From: Erysipelotrichaceae bacterium | GTDB lineage: Bacteria > Bacillota_I > Bacilli_A > Erysipelotrichales > Erysipelotrichaceae | Direction: 5' to 3' | Assembly: GCA_031272515.1 (NCBI GenBank) | Contig: JAISTR010000013.1 | Coordinates: forward strand, 1-42,568 | Length of the DNA: 42,568 bases | In this document: positions 8,651 to 17,329 of the stretch, one piece after another | Numbering within the stretch: position 1 is the stretch's first letter | How the letters are laid out: each line of letters opens with the position of its first letter | Made by a program: the position numbers and the translations under genes | The notes under the pieces: generated by a model | What the model was told of the DNA's origin: nothing | Seen by the model: only the letters and a program-made list of their open reading frames with translations | The model's database searches: none

Positions 8651-8726
8651 TGGTGGAGCGTAGGGGGATCGAACCCCTGACCCCAAAGCTGCCAGCCTTG
8701 TGCTCTCCCAGCTGAGCTAACGCCCC
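8651..8726 (-). tRNA. tRNA-Ala(GGC)
   Basis: On the minus strand the 76 nt fold into a complete cloverleaf. The acceptor stem GGGGCGT pairs with ACGCTCC, the D arm is GCTC/GAGC, the anticodon stem CAAGG pairs with CTTTG, and the loop CTGGCAG gives anticodon GGC. The T loop is TTCGATC. The CCA end is encoded (8651-8653 on the plus strand as TGG). It decodes GCC and GCU. The acceptor and D arms are almost identical to those of the second alanine tRNA at 20456. Confidence 0.97.
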
Positions 8727-8739
8727 GTGCGCATTTTTT

Positions 8740-8767
8740 ATTATACACGTCTGCCGGTCTTTGTCCA
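8740..8767 (-). promoter_or_regulatory. Promoter of tRNA-Ala(GGC)
   Basis: On the minus strand TGGACA (8767-8762) and a perfect TATAAT (8745-8740) are 16 bp apart, with the tRNA 5' end 13 bp further on. Confidence 0.6.
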
Positions 8768-8843
8768 GAAAAATCGAACTGGATACACCAAAAAAAGCAC
8801 AGTGTCATGCGGACAGAAGCCGGTGTCCATTCGCATCTTTTGT

Positions 8844-8872
8844 TTGACACTGCGGGCGGATTTCAGTACGAT
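8844..8872 (+). promoter_or_regulatory. Strong promoter of the YbaN-YgbA-ABC operon
   Basis: A perfect TTGACA (8844-8849), a 17-bp spacer and TACGAT (8867-8872) put the transcription start near 8879, directly at the first of two operator-like palindromes. Confidence 0.75.
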
Positions 8873-8879
8873 AGTATCA

Positions 8880-8895
8880 GTTAGTGATTGCTAAC
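8880..8895. promoter_or_regulatory. Operator-like palindrome 1
   Basis: GTTAG-TGATTG-CTAAC is a perfect 5-bp inverted repeat with a 6-bp spacer, placed at the predicted transcription start. A bound repressor would block the promoter. A near copy lies 33 bp downstream. The regulator is not identified; the half-sites recall the TTAG/CTAA half-sites of DtxR-type regulators, but the spacing differs. Confidence 0.6.
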
Positions 8896-8912
8896 ATTTT
8901 ATTTCCATAGCA

Positions 8913-8928
8913 GTTAGCTGTGTCTAAT
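8913..8928. promoter_or_regulatory. Operator-like palindrome 2
   Basis: GTTAG-CTGTGT-CTAAT repeats the first site with one mismatch in the right arm. The centre-to-centre distance is 33 bp, about three helical turns, so two bound dimers would sit on the same face of the DNA. It lies just before the ribosome binding site GGAGGGG. Confidence 0.55.
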
Positions 8929-8943
8929 AAACGGAGGGGTTTT

Positions 8944-9489
8944 ATGAAAAAAGTCATCTATCTGACTTTGGGCTTAGTTGCCCTGGTATTGGGAACCATT
9001 GGTATCTTTCTGCCGGTTTTGCCGACGGTGCCGCTCTATCTGCTTACGCTCTTTTGTTTTTCGAAAGGGTCAGAGCGTTTTTACCAGTGGTTTATGTCTA
9101 CCGGAGTATATAAAAAGCATCTCAAGACCTTTGTCGAAAACAAAAGCATTGCCATGGACCGGGAAATTTTGCTCTTAACAGGGGTATCCGCAATGCTGGT
9201 ATTAACCATGACCTTAATCAACAAGCCAATCATGTATGCGGTACTTGTTATTCTGATCTGCATCAAGTACGGTTACTTTCTGCTGTTTGTGAAAACCACC
9301 AACCGCTTTGAAGCAACTGTGAATAGCCGCTGGACTGCCTTTGGGCTTTCCCTGGTGCTGTTATTCGGCATTCTTTTTTATCACAATCTGTTTGTTCAGA
9401 TTGCCTTTGGCTTGATTCTTTTGGTCTATGTGATTTACTTCGGCTTTCTTGCCAAGAAAAAAGAAAGTTTACAAAAGGAGATTGTATGA
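8944..9489 (+). CDS. YbaN/DUF454 family inner membrane protein
   Basis: The 181-residue membrane protein has a hydrophobic N-terminus with the DUF454 signature GTIGIFLPVLPTVPLYLLTLFCFSKGSERF split over residues 16-45, and further membrane segments near residues 75-115 and 135-170. The molecular function of the family is unknown; relatives often lie near iron or heme genes. The ATG at 8944 has GGAGGGG 4 nt upstream and matches the family start. It is the first gene of an operon in which each following gene overlaps the one before by 4 bp. Confidence 0.85.
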   Translation: MKKVIYLTLGLVALVLGTIGIFLPVLPTVPLYLLTLFCFSKGSERFYQWFMSTGVYKKHLKTFVENKSIAMDREILLLTGVSAMLVLTMTLINKPIMYAVLVILICIKYGYFLLFVKTTNRFEATVNSRWTAFGLSLVLLFGILFYHNLFVQIAFGLILLVYVIYFGFLAKKKESLQKEIV

Positions 9490-9809
9490 GCCGGATAGAG
9501 CAGGAAAAAAAGACAGTCGCCACCATGATTGGGCTGTACTGTCATTCTAAGCATCATGGCAAACCGCTTTGTAAAGACTGTCAGATGCTGCATGAGTATG
9601 CGCTATCTAGACTGGAGCACTGTCCCTTTGGCAATCAGAAGACTTTCTGTCAAGCTTGTCATGTTCATTGCTACAAACCGGAAATGCGCACCAAAATCAA
9701 AGAGGTGATGCGCTTTAGTGGTCCGCGGTTATTGCTGTATCACCCGGTAATGGCACTAAAGCACTTGCATGAAATGCGTAAAGTCAAAAAAGCGGGGGCA
9801 AGCCTGTGA
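9486..9809 (+). CDS. YgbA_NO family protein (nitrous oxide-stimulated promoter family)
   Basis: This small cytoplasmic protein (107 residues) has conserved Cys and His: YCHSKHHGKPLCKDCQML at residues 19-36, then CPFGNQKTFCQACHVHCY at about 50-67, then KIKEVMRFSGPRLL. The pattern matches the YgbA family; in E. coli ygbA belongs to the NsrR nitric-oxide regulon. The Cys/His set suggests metal or Fe-S/heme binding, which is inference. The ATG overlaps the preceding TGA, so it is translationally coupled to the DUF454 gene. It links this operon to nitrosative or redox stress. Confidence 0.88.
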   Translation: MSRIEQEKKTVATMIGLYCHSKHHGKPLCKDCQMLHEYALSRLEHCPFGNQKTFCQACHVHCYKPEMRTKIKEVMRFSGPRLLLYHPVMALKHLHEMRKVKKAGASL

Positions 9810-11542
9810 TTGATTTGAAACTGCTGAAACTCTGCTCTAACAGCAAGATGGACTTGTTTCTCTGTGTGCTTGCCCAGTGTCTTTCGATGTTTTGTACCCT
9901 GGCGGTGACTGGCTGTTTTTGTCTGGTTTTAGAAGAGGGAATCAAAGGTCTACCGATTTCTTTTGGGTATTTATGGATGATACTTTTCGCTGTACTATTG
10001 CGTTTTTGGATGACGATGGTCATTAGCCATACCCGCAGCAGCATCGGAGCAAAGGTCAAGAAGGACCTGCGGGAAAGGCTGTATGACAAGCTTTTGCTTT
10101 TGGGTCAGCGCAGCATTGACAATCTCTCCATGGGCGGCTTGAGTCAGCTGGCCCTGGAGGGGATTGAGCAGCTGGACCTTTACTTTGCGACCTACCTCCC
10201 GCAGCTGTTTTATGCGCTTATAGCGCCGGTTTTATTATTTCTGATCTATATGCAGATCGATTTAAGGACAGCCCTGATTCTGCTTTGTTGTGTCTTTTTA
10301 ATCCCGGCAGCCATCATTGGGGTTTCCAAATATGCCAAGCGGATCTTTGCGGTGTACTGGGACCAGTACACCGGTATGGGGGATTCCTTTTTGGACAATG
10401 TACAGGGTTTGACTTTGCTCAAGATTTTCCAAAGTGACAAAAGCCAACAGGAAAAGATGAATCAAAAGGCACTCGAATTTTGCAGAATTACGATGAAGGT
10501 GCTTGTCATGCAGCTGGCTTCGGTCACCATCATGGATGCGGTTGCCTATGGCGGAGCCGGTGCCGCCATCATCAGTGCCCTGATCACTGCCCTGCAAGGC
10601 TGGATTAGTCCCATCCAGGCTTTGTTTCTGCTCTTGGGTGCCAGTGAGTTCTTCTTGCCGATGCGCGCCTTGGGCAGTGCCTTTCACATTGCCAATAACG
10701 GTGCCACCGCCGGCCGCAAAATTTTGGCACTATTGGATCTGCCGGTACAAAAGTGGGGAAGCGATACAATCGATGAAGTCACAGAAATTACCATGGAACA
10801 TATTAAGTTTGGTTATCAAAGCGATACACCGGTACTCTCTGATGTCAGTCTGCAATTTAAAAGAGGCGAAATGTACGCCATCGTTGGCGAAAGCGGCAGC
10901 GGCAAGTCCACACTGATGCACCTTTTATCCGGTTTTTACCGGCCGCAAAGCGGCAGGATCCTTTTTAAAAACCAGCAGCAGAGCGCTGATATCTACGATC
11001 TGCAAGCTGAGAACTTCCATCAGCACTTAGCCCTGGTAAGCTCCACAACCCATTTGTTTGCGGATAGTGTAAAAGCGAACTTCCTTATGGCAAACCCGCA
11101 GGTCAGTGATGCGCAAATCTGGCAGGCTTTAGAGAGCGTTCAATTGGCAGAGCACTTTAAAGATAACGGCGGCTTGGACTTTGTACTGCATGAGGATGCA
11201 AGCAATCTTTCCGGAGGGCAAAAACAGCGCCTGGCCTTAGCGACAGTATTGAGTAAACCCCGGGACATTTACCTCTTTGATGAAGTGACCAATAATATCG
11301 ACCAGGCAAGCGAGGAAATCATCATGAAAAGGATTACCAGCCTGAAAGCGAAGGCAATCGTGATTTTGATTACCCACCGCCTGTACAACCTGCAGGGTGC
11401 AGACTGGATTACTGTCATTGAAAATAACAGGATCAAGGAGCAGGGGACCTTAAACCAACTGGTAAAACAGAATGGTCTCTATGCCCGCTATTTAAAAGCG
11501 CAAAAGGCACTGTTAATGGAAGGTACAAAAGAGGCTGTATGA
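9806..11542 (+). CDS. ABC half-exporter, CydDC-like (first subunit)
   Basis: The 578-residue protein fuses a six-helix exporter membrane domain (residues 1-320) to an ATPase domain. Walker A GESGSGKST is near residue 359, the signature LSGGQKQRLA near 468, and Walker B ends in LFDEVTNNID near 490. The catalytic Glu is kept, although the D-loop departs from the common TSALD. It starts with GTG overlapping the previous stop (GTGA). The next gene is a second half-exporter, so a heterodimer is likely. Overall shape and pairing resemble CydDC, which supports cytochrome bd assembly and thiol or heme handling, but no cydAB genes are in view. The substrate is unknown. Confidence 0.88.
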   Translation: MIDLKLLKLCSNSKMDLFLCVLAQCLSMFCTLAVTGCFCLVLEEGIKGLPISFGYLWMILFAVLLRFWMTMVISHTRSSIGAKVKKDLRERLYDKLLLLGQRSIDNLSMGGLSQLALEGIEQLDLYFATYLPQLFYALIAPVLLFLIYMQIDLRTALILLCCVFLIPAAIIGVSKYAKRIFAVYWDQYTGMGDSFLDNVQGLTLLKIFQSDKSQQEKMNQKALEFCRITMKVLVMQLASVTIMDAVAYGGAGAAIISALITALQGWISPIQALFLLLGASEFFLPMRALGSAFHIANNGATAGRKILALLDLPVQKWGSDTIDEVTEITMEHIKFGYQSDTPVLSDVSLQFKRGEMYAIVGESGSGKSTLMHLLSGFYRPQSGRILFKNQQQSADIYDLQAENFHQHLALVSSTTHLFADSVKANFLMANPQVSDAQIWQALESVQLAEHFKDNGGLDFVLHEDASNLSGGQKQRLALATVLSKPRDIYLFDEVTNNIDQASEEIIMKRITSLKAKAIVILITHRLYNLQGADWITVIENNRIKEQGTLNQLVKQNGLYARYLKAQKALLMEGTKEAV

Positions 11543-13206
11543 AAAAACCAGGCAATATCAAAATCGCTTTTTCCCTGTTTAAGCTGGTGGACAGCCTGCT
11601 TTGGGCGATGCTGGCGGCGATTCTTTTGGGTACCCTTGGCTTTTTTGCGGCCATCGGGGTCAATGTGTTTGGAGCTTTGGCTTTGGCCAAAATACTCGGG
11701 TTACAAAGTTCCCTGTCCTATCCGGCTCTGTTTGCTTTGATACTGGGCTGTGGTCTTGGCCGCGGGGTATTGCGCTATCTGGAGCAGTACCTCAATCACT
11801 ATCTGGCTTTTTCGCTTTTGGCACGCCTAAGGGACAAGGTGTTTGAAGCCTTGCGCAGGCTGGCTCCGGCAAAGCTCTTGGACCAACAGCAGGGGGACCT
11901 GCTGGCGGTTTTAACCGCGGATATTGAAGCCCTGGAGGTCTTCTATGCCCATACGCTTTCCCCAGTCGCCATTGCCCTTTGTGTCTGTGCTGGGGTGCTG
12001 GTTCTGCAGTCGATTGTTGCAGGTACGTTAATGACGCTGTTATTGACCGGAGGGTTTATCACGATTGGCATTCTTTTGCCCTATCTTGGAAGTAAGGTGC
12101 TGTTTGCGACCGCGATTGAATACCGCAAACACTTTGCGGCATTCAATGCTTTTTTACTCGATAGCATCAAGGGCGTAAGGGAAATCATCCTGCATCAGGC
12201 TGGTGCGAAAAGAAAAGAAGAAATGTCCAGGCGCACCGGACAGTTATTATCCAGCAGCCATCAGCTAAGTCAAAAAAACGGTTTCCTGAGCGCTTTGACC
12301 CAAATCATTTTGACTGGTTTTTATGTTTTTGCACTATGGTTGGCAATCAAGCAATACCAAAGCGGTCTGTTATCTGTTGGAAGTGTGGTCCTTTCGCTGG
12401 TAATCTATTACAGCAGTTTTGGCCCGGTGCTGGCCCTAAGTGCACTTCCAGGCAACCTCAGTCAGACCTTCGCGGCCGCCCGTCGGGTTTTGGCGCTTTT
12501 GGCCCAAAAACCGCTGGTGGAGCCGGTTGTCAACGGGCAGGATTTCGCTTTCAAATCGCTTACAGTCAGTGATTTGACTTTTGGCTATCAAGAGCACAGG
12601 GTGTTAGATGGCATCAATCTGACCCTGGCCAAAGGGGAAATTCTGGGCTTGCAGGGACAATCCGGCTGCGGCAAGAGCACCCTGTTGAAACTGTTATTGC
12701 GCTTTTATCAAAAGCAGGGCGGAGAAATCCGCTACAACGGGCTCGAGATTGAGGAGATCAACACCTCCAGCCTGTTTGAAAATGTCTCGCTTTTCACCCA
12801 GCATACCACGCTGTTAAATGATACGATCGCCAACAATCTGCGCTTGGCCAAGCCGGACGCCAGTGAAGAAGAAATGGAGGCAGCCTGCCGCAAAGCCGCC
12901 ATCCACGATTTCATCCTCTCTTTGGACAGCCGCTATGAAAGCCAGGTCGGATTATTGGGTGATCGGCTCTCACAGGGCGAGCGCCAGCGGATAGGCCTGG
13001 CACAGATCTTTCTGCGCAATACCCCGGTGATTCTCTTGGATGAGCCCACCAGCAATCTGGATGGCCTCAATGAGGGAATCATACTGAAGGCTTTGGTTAA
13101 AGAGAAAGCGAACCACGCGATGATTCTGGTTTCGCACAAAGCCTCCACCCTGAAGATTGCGGACCGGATTGCCCTTTTGGATGGCACCGGTCAACTTGCC
13201 TTATAA
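11539..13206 (+). CDS. ABC half-exporter, CydDC-like (second subunit)
   Basis: The 555-residue protein has the same exporter architecture as the previous gene. Walker A GQSGCGKST is near residue 372, the signature is the variant LSQGERQRIGLAQ near 476, and Walker B is VILLDEPTSNLD near 497. The Gln in place of Gly in the signature (LSQGE) occurs in some CydC-type subunits. Its ATG overlaps the stop of its partner by 4 bp. It is the last gene of the four-gene operon; the esterase follows after 31 bp and may be cotranscribed. Expected location is the cytoplasmic membrane. Confidence 0.88.
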   Translation: MKKPGNIKIAFSLFKLVDSLLWAMLAAILLGTLGFFAAIGVNVFGALALAKILGLQSSLSYPALFALILGCGLGRGVLRYLEQYLNHYLAFSLLARLRDKVFEALRRLAPAKLLDQQQGDLLAVLTADIEALEVFYAHTLSPVAIALCVCAGVLVLQSIVAGTLMTLLLTGGFITIGILLPYLGSKVLFATAIEYRKHFAAFNAFLLDSIKGVREIILHQAGAKRKEEMSRRTGQLLSSSHQLSQKNGFLSALTQIILTGFYVFALWLAIKQYQSGLLSVGSVVLSLVIYYSSFGPVLALSALPGNLSQTFAAARRVLALLAQKPLVEPVVNGQDFAFKSLTVSDLTFGYQEHRVLDGINLTLAKGEILGLQGQSGCGKSTLLKLLLRFYQKQGGEIRYNGLEIEEINTSSLFENVSLFTQHTTLLNDTIANNLRLAKPDASEEEMEAACRKAAIHDFILSLDSRYESQVGLLGDRLSQGERQRIGLAQIFLRNTPVILLDEPTSNLDGLNEGIILKALVKEKANHAMILVSHKASTLKIADRIALLDGTGQLAL

Positions 13207-13237
13207 TAAAGCTGTCAAACAAAAAGGGGAATGATTG

Positions 13238-14209
13238 ATGAATGCCAAAGAAATCCATCCGGAGTTACGCTTAACTGGCCGTGTCACGCATTTTTTCTTT
13301 CCGCACTTCAACCGCTTCACCCTGAAGCTGACCGCAAAGCTCTCCGGTATCTCAAAAATCCGCCTAAAGAGGAAAACCAGCTTCAAGCAGGAAACGATTC
13401 AACGTCCTGATGGCAGCAGGCTGCGCCTATGCATTTACACGCCCAAAGAACCCAGGGAAAATGTCCCTGGTCTACTATGGATGCATGGCGGCGGCTATGC
13501 CCTGGGGGTACCGGAGGAGGATGAGGGCTTCTTTGAGCCGTTTATTGAGAAGACCGGCTGTGTGGTGGTGGCCCCGGATTATACCCTGTCCTTCAGTAAA
13601 CCCTATCCGGCAGCGCTTGAGGACTGTTATTTGGCGCTGCTCTGGCTTAGGGACCAGGCCACAGATCTGGGTGTAAGAGACGACCAGATCTTTATTGGCG
13701 GCGAGAGTGCCGGCGGCGGCCTGACGGCAGCCCTGGCCATCTATGCAAGGGCTAAAAAAGAAGTCAAGATTGCCTATATGATGCCGATCTATCCGATGCT
13801 GGATGATAGGCCGACGGATACTAATGTCAATAATGACGCCCCAATCTGGAACAGCAAATCCAACGATGTCGCCTGGCAGGTATATTTGGGAGAATATTTC
13901 AAACAAGCAGAAATCCCGGATACAGCCGTGCCCGCCCGCTGTAAAGACTACTGTGATTTGCCGCCTGTGTGCACCTATGTGGGTACCATCGAACCCTTTT
14001 ATGCGGAGACCAAAACCTTGGTGGAAAACCTGAAGGCTGCCGGGGTACCGGTTTTCTTTAGGGAGTTTCCCGGCTGCTTCCACGCCTTTGATATTTCCTG
14101 TCCCAAAAGCACCCCGGCAAAAGAGGCCAGGGCGTTTTTGTTGGACTGCTTTTGTTATGCGAGTAAGCATTATTTCAAGGCCCAGGGCCAGCCGCAAACA
14201 CAAGGATAA
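13238..14209 (+). CDS. Alpha/beta-hydrolase esterase (HSL/Aes family)
   Basis: A 323-residue hydrolase of the hormone-sensitive-lipase-like group. The oxyanion motif HGGGYALG is near residue 84 and the nucleophile is S157 in GGESAGGGL. A C-terminal FPGCFHAFD supplies the likely catalytic His. Such enzymes cleave short-chain or acetyl esters. ATG 13238 is preferred over the TTG one codon earlier because AAGGGGA lies 7 nt upstream. No signal peptide is visible, so a cytoplasmic location is expected. It may be carried on the ABC operon transcript, as no clear terminator separates them. Confidence 0.88.
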   Translation: MNAKEIHPELRLTGRVTHFFFPHFNRFTLKLTAKLSGISKIRLKRKTSFKQETIQRPDGSRLRLCIYTPKEPRENVPGLLWMHGGGYALGVPEEDEGFFEPFIEKTGCVVVAPDYTLSFSKPYPAALEDCYLALLWLRDQATDLGVRDDQIFIGGESAGGGLTAALAIYARAKKEVKIAYMMPIYPMLDDRPTDTNVNNDAPIWNSKSNDVAWQVYLGEYFKQAEIPDTAVPARCKDYCDLPPVCTYVGTIEPFYAETKTLVENLKAAGVPVFFREFPGCFHAFDISCPKSTPAKEARAFLLDCFCYASKHYFKAQGQPQTQG

Positions 14210-14284
14210 ACCAGTCATAAAAACCCGGAAATTTCAAAATGTGTCAGAAATCGGAAATGATGACGCTTTCATAGGCATCATGCA

Positions 14285-14312
14285 TTGACTTGCCATAAAA
14301 AAGACTTAAAAT
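14285..14312 (+). promoter_or_regulatory. Promoter of the dehydratase-activase genes
   Basis: TTGACT (14285-14290) and TAAAAT (14307-14312) are separated by 16 bp, 57 bp before the chosen start codon. Confidence 0.5.
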
Positions 14313-14368
14313 GAGTTATCAGAAGTTCTTAAACTGTTTTTCAGATGTTGGCAGAAGGGTGGGGATGT

Positions 14369-17329
14369 ATGCGCTTAGGATTGGATGTCGGTTCCACAAC
14401 CATTAAAGCGGTAGTTCTGGATGATCAAGGGCAGATTGTCTACCGTACCTATACACGTCATAAAAGCCAGGTGAAAGAAAAGACCCGGGAGATCCTCACG
14501 GAGGTTTCAGCGCGTTTTGGTGATGAGAAAAAGCTGGCTGTCGCCATTACCGGCTCCGCCGGTCTGGGCGTCAGCGAACTTTCCAAAATCGACTTTGTGC
14601 AGGAGGTTTACGCCGACTCGCTGGCCGCCAAACGGCTTGTCCCCAAGGCGGATGTTTTGATTGAGCTGGGCGGGGAGGATGCCAAGGTGGTGTTTTTGAC
14701 CGGCTTGAAAGATGCCAGGATGAACGGGACCTGTGCCGGCGATACCGGGGCGTTTATCGATCAGATGGCTTCGCTCTTGAAGGTTTCCACCGAAGAGCTT
14801 AATGATCTGGCCAAGGCAGCCACGACCCGCTATGTGATTGCTTCGCGCTGCGGGGTGTTTGCGAAATCGGATGTGCAGCCGCTCTTGAATCAGGGCGCAA
14901 AGCGCGAGGATGTCGCTTCCTCCATTCTCTATTCGGTGGTCAATCAGACGGTGGCCGGACTGGCGCAGGGGCGCAAGCTGAAGGGGCAGGTCGTGTATCT
15001 GGGCGGTCCGCTGACCTTTTTGAGTGAACTGAGGAAAGCCTTTGACGATGTACTGGGTATAGAGGGCTTGTTACCTGAAGACTCGCTTTATTTTGCGGCG
15101 ATTGGGGCCGCCTTGTATGCCAATACAATAGTAGACTTCAAGGAAAAGATAGAGCTGTTTCAGCAGAACTTTGCCAGTACCTATGAAGCCCTGCCGCCCT
15201 TATTTGAAAATCAGGCACAATATGATGCGTTTGTAAAGCGGCATCAGAAAGCGCAGGTCTTACGCTGTTTGGATATTGACTATGACGGGTTTGTGCATCT
15301 GGGAATTGATTGCGGTTCCACCACCCTCAAAACGGTATTGTTAAGTGAAGACGGAAGGATTCTGGATAGTACCTATGCCCCCAATGACACCAATCCGGTG
15401 GAAATGGCCGTCTCCGTACTCAAAGACCTGTATCAAAAATATCCAAATCTCAAGCTGGCCAGTGTAACCTCAACCGGCTATGGGGAGCAGTTAATCAAGC
15501 AGGCGCTAAACGGGGATGACTCATTGGTGGAGACGATGGCGCACTACCGGGCAGCGGTTGAATTTGAACCGGAGTGCGACTTTGTGATTGACATCGGCGG
15601 ACAGGACATCAAGTGCTTCAAGATTGCCGATGGCAGTATCTCCGATATCTTTTTGAACGAAGCCTGCTCTTCCGGCTGCGGCTCTTTTCTGGCAACCTTC
15701 AGCGAAGCCCTGGACTTAAGCCCGGCTCAGTTTTCCCGGCTGGCGCTATTTGCGAAACAGCCGGTGATGCTGGGCAGCCGCTGTACGGTTTTTATGAATT
15801 CATTAGTCAAGCAGGCCCAGCGCGATGGCGCCACCCTGGCAGACATCGCGGCGGGTCTGGCGATTTCCGTAGTCAAAAACGCCTTGTACAAAGTCATCCG
15901 CACCACCAACCCCAAAGAGTTGGGTGCCCATATTCTGGTCCAGGGCGGCACCTTCGCCTCGGACGCGGTGCTCAGGGCTTTTGAGCTGGAATTGAATCTG
16001 GAAGTCACAAGGCCAGAGATTGCCGGATTAATGGGAGCTTACGGGGCAGCCCTTTATGGCAAGGACAACTGGGATCACAAGAGTCTCTCCAATGCTTTAT
16101 CAGTCCATGAATTGGATGGGTTTACCCATAGCCGAACCACCAGCCGCTGCGGCTTGTGTGAAAACCATTGCTTGTTGACCATCAACCGCTTTGCGGGTGA
16201 CCGCCTCTATCTCTCTGGCAACCGCTGCGAGCGGCCGCTGGCAAAAAAACCAACGCAGCCGGCCTTGGACCTGACGGTATATAAGCGCCAGCTTTTGGCA
16301 GAATACCAAAACTATGTACCCAAACAAATCAATGTTGGCCTGCCGTTGGTGCTCAACTTCTTTGAGACCCTGCCGTTTTGGCATACCTTCTTTACGGAGT
16401 TGGGTTTTGGGGTATGCGTCTCCTCACCCTCAGATGGCACCACCTATGCCAGTGGCCAGGCAGATGTGCTTTCGGATACGGCCTGCTACCCGGCCAAGAT
16501 TGTCCATGGGCACATCCGCCAATTGGCAAGTGATGAAAGCTTGGCGGCGATCTTCTATCCCTGCATGCCCTATAACATCGACGAGGGCGGGGGCGAGAAT
16601 CACTACAACTGCCCGGTGGTGGCAACCTATCCGGAAGCCGTGGCGGTCAATTACCAAAAGTCCCATCCGCTTTTGTTATATCCCTACATCGGTTTGCATC
16701 AGCCCAAAAAATTTGTACAGCAGATGAGCGTGGTGTTAAAAAAACTTCAGCCCAAACTGCACAAGCGTGACCTCCAGAAGGCAGCCGACAAAGCTTACAA
16801 AGCCTATGATGATTACCTTGCGAAAGTCCAGAAGGAAGGACAGAGAATCATAGAGGAAGCGCGAAGCCAGGGACGCCATATCATCGTTCTGGCCGGCCGG
16901 CCCTATCATCTGGATGAGCAGGTCAACCACGGCATCTCCCGCCTGATTACAAAGCAAAACGCCGCGGTTGTAACGGAGGACTGCTTTCTTTTTGGTGAAA
17001 AACAAAAGCACCAGGTCCTCAATCAGTGGACCTACCACAACCGCCTGTATAATGCGGCATTGGCAGTGGGTCAAAGCGAGGACATGGATTTGGTTCAGCT
17101 GGTCAGCTTCGGCTGCGGGCTGGATGCGATTACCGGCGATGAGGTGAAGGAAATCCTCCAGCGTCATAACAAGCTCTACACCCAGCTCAAGATTGACGAA
17201 ATCGTCAACCTGGGTGCAATCGAAATCCGCATCCGCAGTTTGTTTGCGGCTTTGGCAAAAAAACAGAGGAAGGGAGGAAAGCAGAATGCAATATACCGAG
17301 TTTACCCCGCAAATGAAATACACCCATAA
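14369..17329 (+). CDS. 2-hydroxyacyl-CoA dehydratase activase-type protein (two ASKHA domains plus DUF2229)
   Basis: A 986-residue protein with two BadF/BadG/BcrA/BcrD ATPase domains in tandem. Domain 1 starts LGLDVGSTTIKAV and has cluster-ligand Cys at C122 (NGTCAGDTG) and C161 (ASRCGVF). Domain 2 starts near residue 310 with LGIDCGSTTLKTV and has C433 (NEACSSGCG) and C472 (GSRCTVF). A DUF2229-type region begins near residue 650. Activases of this class use ATP hydrolysis and a [4Fe-4S] cluster to drive electrons into a dehydratase; the role of these giant two-domain forms is unproven. ATG 14369 follows GGTGGGG. Homologues are often single proteins of about 1,400 residues, whereas here the rest is encoded by the next, overlapping gene. 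Confidence 0.88.
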   Translation: MRLGLDVGSTTIKAVVLDDQGQIVYRTYTRHKSQVKEKTREILTEVSARFGDEKKLAVAITGSAGLGVSELSKIDFVQEVYADSLAAKRLVPKADVLIELGGEDAKVVFLTGLKDARMNGTCAGDTGAFIDQMASLLKVSTEELNDLAKAATTRYVIASRCGVFAKSDVQPLLNQGAKREDVASSILYSVVNQTVAGLAQGRKLKGQVVYLGGPLTFLSELRKAFDDVLGIEGLLPEDSLYFAAIGAALYANTIVDFKEKIELFQQNFASTYEALPPLFENQAQYDAFVKRHQKAQVLRCLDIDYDGFVHLGIDCGSTTLKTVLLSEDGRILDSTYAPNDTNPVEMAVSVLKDLYQKYPNLKLASVTSTGYGEQLIKQALNGDDSLVETMAHYRAAVEFEPECDFVIDIGGQDIKCFKIADGSISDIFLNEACSSGCGSFLATFSEALDLSPAQFSRLALFAKQPVMLGSRCTVFMNSLVKQAQRDGATLADIAAGLAISVVKNALYKVIRTTNPKELGAHILVQGGTFASDAVLRAFELELNLEVTRPEIAGLMGAYGAALYGKDNWDHKSLSNALSVHELDGFTHSRTTSRCGLCENHCLLTINRFAGDRLYLSGNRCERPLAKKPTQPALDLTVYKRQLLAEYQNYVPKQINVGLPLVLNFFETLPFWHTFFTELGFGVCVSSPSDGTTYASGQADVLSDTACYPAKIVHGHIRQLASDESLAAIFYPCMPYNIDEGGGENHYNCPVVATYPEAVAVNYQKSHPLLLYPYIGLHQPKKFVQQMSVVLKKLQPKLHKRDLQKAADKAYKAYDDYLAKVQKEGQRIIEEARSQGRHIIVLAGRPYHLDEQVNHGISRLITKQNAAVVTEDCFLFGEKQKHQVLNQWTYHNRLYNAALAVGQSEDMDLVQLVSFGCGLDAITGDEVKEILQRHNKLYTQLKIDEIVNLGAIEIRIRSLFAALAKKQRKGGKQNAIYRVYPANEIHP
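17257..17263 (+). other. A7 homopolymer at the split of the activase gene
   Basis: The run lies at codons GCA AAA AAA of the upstream gene. Removing a single A would join the upstream frame to the downstream gene, reading AKNRGREESRMQYTE across the junction without a stop and giving one protein of about 1,390 residues. The run could be a slippage site, a phase-variable tract or a sequencing error. Confidence 0.7.

Noticed and set aside
8368-8850. 160-codon minus-strand frame containing the tRNA
   Set aside because: It overlaps tRNA-Ala(GGC) and its terminator; it is a chance frame.
8880-8928. NsrR, Fur or FNR sites before the YgbA operon
   Set aside because: The palindromes do not match the consensus sites of these regulators that I know; only the neutral term operator is justified.
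13475-14218. 247-codon minus-strand frame opposite the esterase
   Set aside because: It is antisense to an intact esterase with catalytic motifs, and no family is recognisable.
14210-14368. Small RNA or gene between the esterase and the activase
   Set aside because: Apart from a promoter, no open frame or hairpin of note was found.
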